From the NCBI GenBank assembly GCA_903857665.1, contig CAIOFV010000045.1:1-52002 (forward strand): a stretch of DNA of 52,002 bases. The letters run 5' to 3'. The notes beneath the pieces were generated by a model. The model was given only the letters and a program-made list of their open reading frames with translations, ran no database searches and was not told the DNA's origin. Shown piece after piece: positions 8,084 to 14,996 of the stretch. Origin of the DNA: an uncultured Myxococcales bacterium. GTDB lineage: Bacteria; Myxococcota_A; UBA9042; DTJE01. The translations under genes and the position numbers were made by a program. The stretch's first letter is position 1; the number at the start of each line of letters is the position of its first letter.

Positions 8084-8956
8084 CTACGGTGCGAACCGAT
8101 CCCGTTCGGCAACATCGGCCACCGCCCGGCGCACCTCGACCAGCGACGCGGGCTTCTGCAGGCAGCGCAGGCCCTTCCTCCGGCATTGATCCATGTGCTG
8201 CAGGGACCCGGTATAGAACACGAACCGTTCCGCGACCCCGGGGATCACCTCCGACAGGCGCAGGCTGAATTCGATCCCGTTCATGACGGGCATGTCGATG
8301 TCGGACAGGATCACGTCGTAGTGCCGACCCGACGCCTTGCGCAGCGCCACGGCCCCGTCCTCGGCGGTATCGACCACGTACACCCTGGCCAGCACGGACT
8401 GCAGCAACTCGACCACCGGCTGGGAATCCTCGACGACCAGCACGGCGGGCGTCCAGACCCGGGGCGCCCGGCGCAACACGTCGAGGTGCTCGCGGTATTC
8501 CGGGTAGGCGTCCATGAAGACTTCGATCTTGCGGAGGTGCTGCTGGATCCGCGAGGCGGCTTCCTGGAATTCGCGCCCGTCGCGCTTCAGGGTTTCCACG
8601 ACGAACACGAAGAAGTCGTTCCATTCGGACGATTCCGCCTCCACGAGGCCCGCGAACATCGGGCCCGCGGTCAGGGTCCCTGCCGACAGGTCCGCGCGGA
8701 TGGAATCGAAGGGCGCGAGGATCCGGGCCTCGGTATGCTCGTCGAGGCCCAGGGGGGTGGTGAAGTGCGCCGGGTCGCCCTGGACCAGGCGCTCCGCGAG
8801 GCCCATGACCCGGTCGTGCCCGGCCTCGTCGCACGACTGCTCGTCCAGGAACCGGGACAACGGAGGGTGCGTTTCACGGAAGTACCGGGCGGCGTCGCCA
8901 TACAGGTCCTGGGCCGCATGCTCGATGCCGGAAAGGCGCCGGATGATGTCAATCAT
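8084..8956 (-). CDS. Response regulator with ferritin-like N-terminal region
   Basis: This 290-residue protein has two parts. Residues 1-160 are helical with spacing that recalls ferritin-like or rubrerythrin-like bundles: E12 in helix one, ExxH at E44-H47 (CDEAGHDRV), and a third helix with E106, E108 and E111; the expected fourth ExxH is not clear. Residues 171-285 are a complete receiver domain: acidic pair E176-D177, phosphoacceptor D219 in ILSDIDMP, Thr249 and Lys268 in QKP. There is no DNA-binding or enzymatic output domain after the receiver. No histidine kinase gene is adjacent. Metal binding is inferred only; a redox- or oxygen-linked input or output is conceivable. It is the first gene of the minus-strand run towards the lipoproteins. 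Confidence 0.8.
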   Translation of the reverse strand: MIDIIRRLSGIEHAAQDLYGDAARYFRETHPPLSRFLDEQSCDEAGHDRVMGLAERLVQGDPAHFTTPLGLDEHTEARILAPFDSIRADLSAGTLTAGPMFAGLVEAESSEWNDFFVFVVETLKRDGREFQEAASRIQQHLRKIEVFMDAYPEYREHLDVLRRAPRVWTPAVLVVEDSQPVVELLQSVLARVYVVDTAEDGAVALRKASGRHYDVILSDIDMPVMNGIEFSLRLSEVIPGVAERFVFYTGSLQHMDQCRRKGLRCLQKPASLVEVRRAVADVAERDRFAP

Positions 8957-9244
8957 GCGCGTACCCCGCGACGCCCCCGATAGGGCGGAAGGCCGGCGGT
9001 CCCTGCCCGCAGGAGCAATCTACCAACGCGGGCCGACCCGGGCCACTGGGCACGGGGCAACCCCAGGATGGGGGCGGCCTGCGAGGCGCAAGACGGCAGG
9101 CATCGACCTGCCGCCCCCTCGCGGGCGCAGGAGACCGAGGCAACCGTGCGACCGCCGCCATGGCGTTTCCCGGAGCGCCCGGATACGATTGGCCAGCGTC
9201 TGGCGGGCCGGCCCCCGCGGATTGCCCCCCCCACCGGGAGATGA
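8957..9244. other. Intergenic stretch between divergent genes, nothing certain
   Basis: These 288 bases separate the divergent response-regulator and serine-hydrolase genes, so both promoters should lie here. I could not pick a convincing -35/-10 pair in either direction. No small open frame with a good ribosome site was seen, and no stable hairpin stood out. Confidence 0.4.
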
Positions 9245-11227
9245 ATGATGAGGACGACAACGCGCTCGATGACAGGCATGGCGGTGGCGACGCTGCTGGC
9301 CCTGGCCGCCTGCGGTTCGGGATCAAGCGGGACGGCCATGGACACCTTGGGCGACGGGCCCCTGGCCGACGCGATCGACGTCGCCGACGCTCCCGATGGC
9401 GTGGTGCCGGGTGACGTTCCCGGCGACACCCCGGCAGCCGACGTTCCAGTCGATTCCCCGACGCCCGATGCCGTCGCGCCGGCGCTGGCCTCGGCGCTGC
9501 AGGCGGTGCTGGACGACTACATCCGGTTCAGCGGCGACCCGGGAATCGCCTTCGCCATCCACGACGGCGACAAGCGCACGTGGTCCGGCGTCGCGGGGGT
9601 GTCCGACGTGGTCACCGGTTCCCTCGTCACGGCGAACAGCCAGTTCCGCGTGGGCAGCAACACCAAGCCCATGACGGCGACATGGATCCTGCAACTGTCC
9701 GAGGAGGGGCTGGTGGACCTGGACGCCCCTCTGACCACGTACCTGCCCGAGTACACCGTGTGGAAGGACATCACGGTCCGCGACCTGCTGGGCATGCAGT
9801 CCGGCATCCCCGAGTACATCGTGGACACGGCCGTGCTGCTGCAGGTGCTGTCGGAACCCGACCACGTGTACACGCCGGCCGAAGTCATGTCGTTCATGGT
9901 CGACAAGCCACTGGCGTTCACGCCGGGCACCGGCGGCGCGTACTCGAACAGCAACTTCGTGCTGCTGGGCATGATCGGGGAGAAGGTCACCGGCAAGAAG
10001 GCGCGCGACGAACTGCGGACGCGCATCTTCGAGCCGCTGGGCCTCAAGAACACCTACCTGGAACAGGAAGGCGACCCGACCGACCGGCTGGTCCACGGAT
10101 ACATGGACCTGTCGGTGCTGGTGCCCCTGCTGGGCCTGCCGTCCAGCATGTTCGCCGTGATCCCGCAGGAACTGTACGTCAACGACACGCAGACCATCGA
10201 CGCCACCAGCCTGCTGGCCCCGTCGCTGACGTGGACCGCGGGTTCGATCGTGTCCACCCCCGACGACCTCGCGACGTTCCAGCGCGCGCTGGCGCAAGGG
10301 CGCCTGCTGGGTCCCGCCATGCTGGTGCAGATGCACACCTGGCATTCGATCACGCTGCTGGCCGGCAAGGTGGACTACGGCCTGGGGCTGATGCACGTGC
10401 CGACCGCGATGGGCGACCTGTACGGGCACGGCGGGCTGAACTTCGGCTTCCAGGTCGAAACCTACTACTCGCCGGACCAGGATCTGGCGTTCTGCCACAT
10501 GCACAACTTCCTGCCGGCGCAGACGGCCGCGGTGACGACCGAAACGCTGACGGTGTTCCTGACCGACGGGAAGGACGCGCAGGAGGCATGCACGATCCCC
10601 GACACCTTCTTCGGGGACACGCCGGTGGACCAGCCCGTGGTGAAACTGGTATTCAAGGGTCGTGTGGGCGACGCCGCGAAGCCCGCGGAAATCCAGCCCG
10701 GCATGTCCAGCGCCTGGGCGACGCTGGGCACGTCCTGGGTGCGCCTGTTCGGGTTCGACCGCGTGGGCATCTACTCGGCGGCCGTGCTGTCCACCACGGT
10801 GGCCGGGACCTTCTTGACCGTCAACGCCTGGGGCAAGGGCGACGGCGGCGACAACTACCTGCGCGAGCTGCTGATGATGGGCAAGCCCGAACTGCTGCAA
10901 GGCGTGGGGGCGGACGGCATCCGCACGTTGACGGCCGCCGACGCGGGCAAGGGCGGTGCGATCCTGGTCGATATCGAGTTGGATGCCGGCATGAAACCGA
11001 AGAAATCGTGCGCCGTGGCGGTGTCGGATTCCCAGCGCGCCACGAAGTTGTACAGTTGCGCCGGGCAGCAGACCCTGGTGGCCGCCGGGCAGACGCTGCG
11101 GATCGCCGCCCTCCTGCCCGTGACCACCGACACCACGACGATCGACGCGTACATGCAGGCCCTGGGACGAACGCGCTGCACCTGCTATGACACCGCCGGG
11201 GCCGAAACGACCTGCCCGACGCCGTAG
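9245..11227 (+). CDS. Lipoprotein serine hydrolase, class C beta-lactamase/PBP-like
   Basis: The 660-residue protein begins with two Met codons (9245 and 9248) and a signal peptide ending at lipobox Cys23 (LALAACGSG). An Asp/Val/Pro linker follows to about residue 78. The domain at about 80-440 carries the beta-lactamase family signatures: SxxK with Ser138 and Lys141 (GSNTKPM), YxN with Tyr233 and Asn235 (AYSNSNF), and HGG in GDLYGHGGLNFG near 398. Family members are D,D-peptidases, esterases or related serine hydrolases. The C-terminal 200 residues (from about 460) are a separate sandwich-like region resembling a pre-peptidase or adhesive domain, with two or three Cys pairs. A real antibiotic-resistance role is unlikely given the lipoprotein form. 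The gene stands alone between oppositely oriented genes. Confidence 0.9.
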   Translation: MMRTTTRSMTGMAVATLLALAACGSGSSGTAMDTLGDGPLADAIDVADAPDGVVPGDVPGDTPAADVPVDSPTPDAVAPALASALQAVLDDYIRFSGDPGIAFAIHDGDKRTWSGVAGVSDVVTGSLVTANSQFRVGSNTKPMTATWILQLSEEGLVDLDAPLTTYLPEYTVWKDITVRDLLGMQSGIPEYIVDTAVLLQVLSEPDHVYTPAEVMSFMVDKPLAFTPGTGGAYSNSNFVLLGMIGEKVTGKKARDELRTRIFEPLGLKNTYLEQEGDPTDRLVHGYMDLSVLVPLLGLPSSMFAVIPQELYVNDTQTIDATSLLAPSLTWTAGSIVSTPDDLATFQRALAQGRLLGPAMLVQMHTWHSITLLAGKVDYGLGLMHVPTAMGDLYGHGGLNFGFQVETYYSPDQDLAFCHMHNFLPAQTAAVTTETLTVFLTDGKDAQEACTIPDTFFGDTPVDQPVVKLVFKGRVGDAAKPAEIQPGMSSAWATLGTSWVRLFGFDRVGIYSAAVLSTTVAGTFLTVNAWGKGDGGDNYLRELLMMGKPELLQGVGADGIRTLTAADAGKGGAILVDIELDAGMKPKKSCAVAVSDSQRATKLYSCAGQQTLVAAGQTLRIAALLPVTTDTTTIDAYMQALGRTRCTCYDTAGAETTCPTP

Positions 11228-11259
11228 GCCCCCCCCCGGACGACCGACCTTCGAAACCC

Positions 11260-11718
11260 TCACCGCCCGCGCGCCTGCTCGCCGTGCAGGATCAGGCAGG
11301 TGCTGGACGCCCGTGCCACCAGGCTGCCCCCTTCGTCGGTCACGTCGCACTCCATCAGGCAGAGGGTGCGCGTCCGCTTGACCGTGCGGGCCGTGGCGGT
11401 CAACCGCGCCTCCCACACGGGCTTGAGGAAGTTGATCTTCATTTCCAGCGTGGTGAACGACTGGCCCCGGTCGAGGGATGCCGCCATCGCGTAGCCCATC
11501 GCGCCGTCCGCGAGGTCGCACAGGATGCCGCCGTGCAGCGTGCCCATCGGGTTGGTGTGCCGCTGATCGGCCTGCATTTCGGTCACCGCGCTGCCACTGC
11601 CCGCGGAAACGACCCGGAAGCCGACCAGGCGGGCCACCGGCGGCAGCGGCAGGTCGCCACGGATCTGCCGGGCGATCAAGTCGGCGGTGTCGTCGTTGCG
11701 GGGGCCGTCGTCCGCCAT
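11260..11718 (-). CDS. PaaI-family hotdog thioesterase
   Basis: The 152-residue protein has the single hotdog domain of PaaI/YbgC-type acyl-CoA thioesterases: the long helix and turn NPMGTLHGGILCDLADGAMG (about 56-75) contains the characteristic HGG, with Asp in the following helix, and later strands FTTLEMKINFLKPVWEARL and LCLMECDVTDEGGSLVARAS. It probably hydrolyses a phenylacetyl- or other acyl-CoA in the cytoplasm; the substrate cannot be read from sequence. It has no signal peptide. It is transcribed on the minus strand, convergent with the serine-hydrolase gene (33-base gap) and about 55 bases upstream of the Cys-rich lipoprotein gene's stop. Length is usual for the family. Confidence 0.88.
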   Translation of the reverse strand: MADDGPRNDDTADLIARQIRGDLPLPPVARLVGFRVVSAGSGSAVTEMQADQRHTNPMGTLHGGILCDLADGAMGYAMAASLDRGQSFTTLEMKINFLKPVWEARLTATARTVKRTRTLCLMECDVTDEGGSLVARASSTCLILHGEQARGR

Positions 11719-11773
11719 CGGGCACCTCGGTGTGGGGCCTTCGCGGACAGGATAGCGGGAACGGCTCCGGGTG

Positions 11774-12775
11774 TCAGGTCGCCTGGCAGTCGGCGTACTC
11801 GGTCGGGCATTTCTGCTGCACGCACGTCATCAATTGCGTCGGGTTCTGGAGGGCCTGCATGCAGTTCTGCAACAGGCAGTCGAACAGGTTCTGGAAGGCG
11901 CCCTGGGCGGCCGAGGAACCCGCGGATTCGCAGTTCTGGATGCAGGTGTAGTCGCTGCCGCACGCCAGGGCGCAATTGGCGATTTCAAGGCAGGTCTGCC
12001 CCGGGCCGGTGACGCAGGCGCCATTGCTGCACGTCGAGCCACCGCCGCAGGTGCCGCAGTCGCCACCGCACCCGTCGGTTCCGCATTCCTTTCCGGCGCA
12101 GGACGGCTGGCACGTGCCGTTGAGGCAATCCAGCCCCTCCTGCCGGCAGTTCTGGATGACGCAGTTCTGCAGCGCCTGGTTGTCCTGGAGGTACTGCGAG
12201 CAGGCGTTCAGGGTGCAGTCCAGCAGGACCTGCGCCTCGCCCTGCGCCGCGGGATCGCCCTGGCGGATGCAGTCCTGCACGCACGACAGGGTGTAACTGC
12301 ACGCGTTGGCGCAGTCGAGGATCTGGCTGCACGTCAGGGTTCCGGGCCCGGCGTCGGGAGGCGTGTCCCGGGGGGTGTCCGTGGCGATGTCCTGCCCCGG
12401 ATCGGGCTTCGCATCGAACGCGACATCTGCCGGGGACGGATCACCGGCCGTGTCCTCCACGGTCGAATCCGGCTTGCCCTCGTCGCCGGCAGGATCCCCG
12501 AGCACGAGGTCGTCCACCGTCCCTTCGGTCGGCGATTCGTCGCCGGAGGGATCGATCGCGACGTCCGCCGGCCACGCGTCCTGGCCCGGGTCCCACGGCG
12601 CCACGTCGCGGTGCGTGTCGCTCCCGGCCGAAGTGTCGAGCCCCTCGTCGGTCCCGGTGGACGCATCGGGCGTGTCCCACGACAGCACGCCCATGTTCGA
12701 CGAGCCGGAGGTGCACGCGAAGGCCGAGGCCAGGGGAACCAGCGCCGCCAGGACCACCAGGCGTGTCCGGACCAT
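11774..12775 (-). CDS. Cys-rich lipoprotein with duplicated ten-cysteine module
   Basis: The 333-residue protein has a signal peptide to lipobox Cys21 (ASAFAC) and a very long acidic linker, about residues 30-145, made of Asp-Pro, Asp-Val and Gly-Asp units. The C-terminal 185 residues are Cys-rich: a ten-Cys module, then a Gly/Cys stretch (CGTDGCGGDCGTC), then a second ten-Cys module. Both modules have the same cysteine spacing, 5-3-5-3-17-4-12-4-6, and shared residues such as AAQG, so they arose by internal duplication. The even Cys count suggests disulfide-stabilised helical hairpins outside the cytoplasm. I do not recognise a named family and assign no function; surface binding or spacer roles are possible. 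Confidence 0.8.
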   Translation of the reverse strand: MVRTRLVVLAALVPLASAFACTSGSSNMGVLSWDTPDASTGTDEGLDTSAGSDTHRDVAPWDPGQDAWPADVAIDPSGDESPTEGTVDDLVLGDPAGDEGKPDSTVEDTAGDPSPADVAFDAKPDPGQDIATDTPRDTPPDAGPGTLTCSQILDCANACSYTLSCVQDCIRQGDPAAQGEAQVLLDCTLNACSQYLQDNQALQNCVIQNCRQEGLDCLNGTCQPSCAGKECGTDGCGGDCGTCGGGSTCSNGACVTGPGQTCLEIANCALACGSDYTCIQNCESAGSSAAQGAFQNLFDCLLQNCMQALQNPTQLMTCVQQKCPTEYADCQAT

Positions 12776-12804
12776 GGGGAACTCCGGTGGGGGACCCGCG
12801 AATT

Positions 12805-13773
12805 CTACAGGGTCGAGGCACGCGTTGCGAGCAGACGCTGGCGTTCGTCAAGCGCGTCCAGCAGGTCCTCCAGTCGATCGAAGGCGCGGACGTTCTTGAG
12901 CAGGGCGCAGATCGGGTGCCCGGGCGGCGAGCCGATCCACAGCGTGGTCCGGCGGGCCAGTGCCTTCAACTCGGCCGCCAGTTCCACCAGTTCCTTCGGC
13001 GGCGGCACGCGCAGCACGCTCACCACCACAAGGTCGGCATCGGCCAGGTCCGCCGCGATCCCGAGGTCGGCCGCCGGAATGTCCGGGCCCAGGTACGCGA
13101 CGTCCCATCCACGAACCGCGCCCAGGCAGGCCGCCATCAGCGCCCCGAACTCGTGCTGCTGGTTGCGGGGTGTCGCCGCCAGCAGGCGGGGCGCACCCGG
13201 GGCAGGCGCCGGCACCAGCCGCAGCAAACCGGTCAGGAAGCCCTTCACGTGCGACGACACGACGTGCTCGTGGGCGATGCCCAGCTCGTGTCGCGACCAG
13301 CGCTCCCCGACTTCCCGCAGCACCGGGACCACCACCTCGAACAGGAACGTCGTCGTTGGCAGCATCGCCGCCGCGGCCGCCAGGATGTCCTGCGCCCGGC
13401 GAACGTCGAAGCGCCCCATCGCACCCATGTACTCGGCCACGACACCATCGCAGCTCGCGCGCCCCGTCACCGCCGGATGTTCCGAGGGCCGGCCCAGCAC
13501 GCTGTCGCGCTCCAACAGTTCCCGCAGCCGCTCGTCGGGCAGCCGGGCCACGTCGCCGATCCCGTGGCCGCGCCGTGTCAGTTCGTGCAGCATCAGCAGG
13601 CGCCGGATCTCGGTCGCCGAGTACCGCCGGGCCCGGCCCGCCGTCCTGTCGGGCGCAACGGCCTGGTACCGCCGCTCCCACACACGGATCACATCGGGCG
13701 ACAGGCCCGTGAAGCGCGTGACCGCACGCATCGGGTACAGGCCCTCGGGGATCCGGTCGTTCGGCCTCGTCAT
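12805..13773 (-). CDS. MerR-type regulator with B12-binding domain (CarH/LitR photoreceptor-like)
   Basis: I start at ATG 13773 (322 residues); a GTG 36 bases upstream is less likely. Residues about 10-75 are a MerR winged-helix domain (YPMRAVTRFTGLSPDVIRVW, then RRYQAVAPDRTAGRARRYS). Residues about 110-180 form the four-helix cobalamin cap, with the Wx9EH signature of CarH/LitR proteins: Trp159, Glu169, His170. A B12-binding Rossmann domain follows: RNQQHEFGALM contains the likely lower axial ligand His205, and YLGPDIPAADLGIAAD is the next loop. In this family AdoCbl-bound tetramers repress DNA in the dark and dissociate on light. Carotenoid or other photoprotective genes, its usual targets, are absent here, so targets are unknown. 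The next gene upstream is the DUF4397 lipoprotein gene, same strand. Confidence 0.85.
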   Translation of the reverse strand: MTRPNDRIPEGLYPMRAVTRFTGLSPDVIRVWERRYQAVAPDRTAGRARRYSATEIRRLLMLHELTRRGHGIGDVARLPDERLRELLERDSVLGRPSEHPAVTGRASCDGVVAEYMGAMGRFDVRRAQDILAAAAAMLPTTTFLFEVVVPVLREVGERWSRHELGIAHEHVVSSHVKGFLTGLLRLVPAPAPGAPRLLAATPRNQQHEFGALMAACLGAVRGWDVAYLGPDIPAADLGIAADLADADLVVVSVLRVPPPKELVELAAELKALARRTTLWIGSPPGHPICALLKNVRAFDRLEDLLDALDERQRLLATRASTL

Positions 13774-13821
13774 GGCGTCGAACATACACCAACTCGTCCG
13801 GGGATCCACTCCCCTGAAGTG

Positions 13822-13857
13822 CGGCTCCGGGGGGCCGGGTGGGCACCCCCGGAGCCG
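13822..13857 (-). terminator. GC-rich hairpin after the DUF4397 lipoprotein gene
   Basis: A perfect 12-base stem (CGGCTCCGGGGG at 13822-13833 with CCCCCGGAGCCG at 13846-13857) and a 12-base loop lie between the DUF4397 gene's stop and the start of the MerR-type regulator gene, both on the minus strand. There is no U tract, so strict intrinsic termination is uncertain, but the position and stability fit a transcript end. Confidence 0.5.
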
Positions 13858-13894
13858 TGGGGAGGGAGGGAGGGAATGGGAGGTTGTCAGGGGG

Positions 13895-14716
13895 TCACAT
13901 CGCCGGGTCGATGCGGGCTGTGGTGCCGTCGGGCAGCTCGGCGATCAGGAAGACGTCGGCGCCCTTCTTGACCGCGAAGGCCGTCGCGACCGTGCCGGCG
14001 GGCAGGTCGGGCAGCTGGAAGACCAGGTCCGGGATGCCGTCCTTGTTCACGTCGATGCCGATCTTGTAGGCGCCCGCGGGGACGTCCAGGTAGGCGCCGG
14101 CCATGCCGAAGTCCACGTCCGTCCACAGCGGCGTGGGATCCCCGGTCGCCGGGATGTTCCAGATATCGACCTTGCCGACGCCCGCGGCCGTGTGGACCGC
14201 GCGCAGGCGGATCTTGCCGGACGCCAGGTTCGCGTAGTCGTCCTCCAGCGCCAGCGCCTTGATGGACGCCACCGCGTCGTACGCGACGGCCGTGTAGGAC
14301 TTGCCGGATTCCAGCGGAAGGTCCTTCACCTTCAGCACCGACGCGCCGATCCCGGCGTCCTTCGGAGCAATGTCGAACGTGTAGGTGCCCGCGTCCAGGT
14401 CCAGGTAGCCCGTCCCGTCCGGGAACGCCAGGCCCTTCACCGCTGCGGTCATGCCGCCGTTCGCGAAGATGTCCACCGCGGGAGCATCGGGGGACAGGTG
14501 GATCGCACGCAGCCGGGCCTTCGCCGGCGCCGGCACATCGCCGCCGGGATCCCCGGGAACGTCGCCCCCCGGATCCCCGGGAACGTCGATGGCGACGTCC
14601 TGGGTGACGTCCTTCGAAACGTCCGTTTCATCATTGGAACTCGAGTCGCACGCGGCGACCCAGGACGCCGCGAACAGCGCGGCTGCGACCACGATCGGGA
14701 AACGATTGATGTTCAT
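13895..14716 (-). CDS. DUF4397-domain lipoprotein
   Basis: The 273-residue protein has a signal peptide to lipobox Cys23 (SWVAACDSSS), an acidic linker that includes a near-exact repeat of GDPGGDVP (encoded by a tandem 18-base repeat near 14550-14590), and then about 200 residues matching the DUF4397 pattern: KARLRAIHLSPDAPAVDIFA opens the domain, and RLRAVHTAAGVGKVDIW begins a second copy, each a beta-sandwich of about 100 residues. DUF4397 domains occur in secreted and surface proteins of many bacteria, without a proven activity. AGGAG lies seven bases before the ATG at 14716, supporting this start. A convincing promoter lies upstream and a strong hairpin downstream, so this is probably a single-gene transcript. 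Confidence 0.88.
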   Translation of the reverse strand: MNINRFPIVVAAALFAASWVAACDSSSNDETDVSKDVTQDVAIDVPGDPGGDVPGDPGGDVPAPAKARLRAIHLSPDAPAVDIFANGGMTAAVKGLAFPDGTGYLDLDAGTYTFDIAPKDAGIGASVLKVKDLPLESGKSYTAVAYDAVASIKALALEDDYANLASGKIRLRAVHTAAGVGKVDIWNIPATGDPTPLWTDVDFGMAGAYLDVPAGAYKIGIDVNKDGIPDLVFQLPDLPAGTVATAFAVKKGADVFLIAELPDGTTARIDPAM

Positions 14717-14783
14717 GACGACTCCTACCCTGCCAGGGACCGGAAACAGTTGAAACCCGGGAGGGACAACCCCTCACCCGGAC

Positions 14784-14813
14784 ACAATATGGACACGACA
14801 TGGACAGCGTCAA
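14784..14813 (-). promoter_or_regulatory. Sigma70-like promoter for the DUF4397 lipoprotein gene
   Basis: On the minus strand TTGACG (14813-14808) and TATTGT (14789-14784) are separated by 18 bases. It lies in an AT-enriched patch and would give a leader of about 60 bases ahead of the ATG at 14716. Confidence 0.6.
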
Positions 14814-14996
14814 GTACTCCTCGAAGCAATTTTCGTTCTACATGTCTTTACGGCGTGTTCGCGTCTCTCCATTCTCTGGACAGAACCTGACAGGCTCCGC
14901 AGCCCGGCCCCGACAAACATCCCTTGAGGAAGGCCGCGGACGGCCCTACCATCGGCGTGGCCGGTGGATTGGCACGTGGAAACAGGGGAAGCGCGC

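Noticed and set aside
9245..11227. Antibiotic-resistance beta-lactamase
   Set aside because: SxxK, YxN and HGG are shared by many serine hydrolases; lipoprotein tether and extra C-terminal domain argue for another role.
11771..14890. 1039-residue plus-strand frame over three minus-strand genes
   Set aside because: Shadow frame over the Cys-rich lipoprotein, CarH-like and DUF4397 genes; no domain character.
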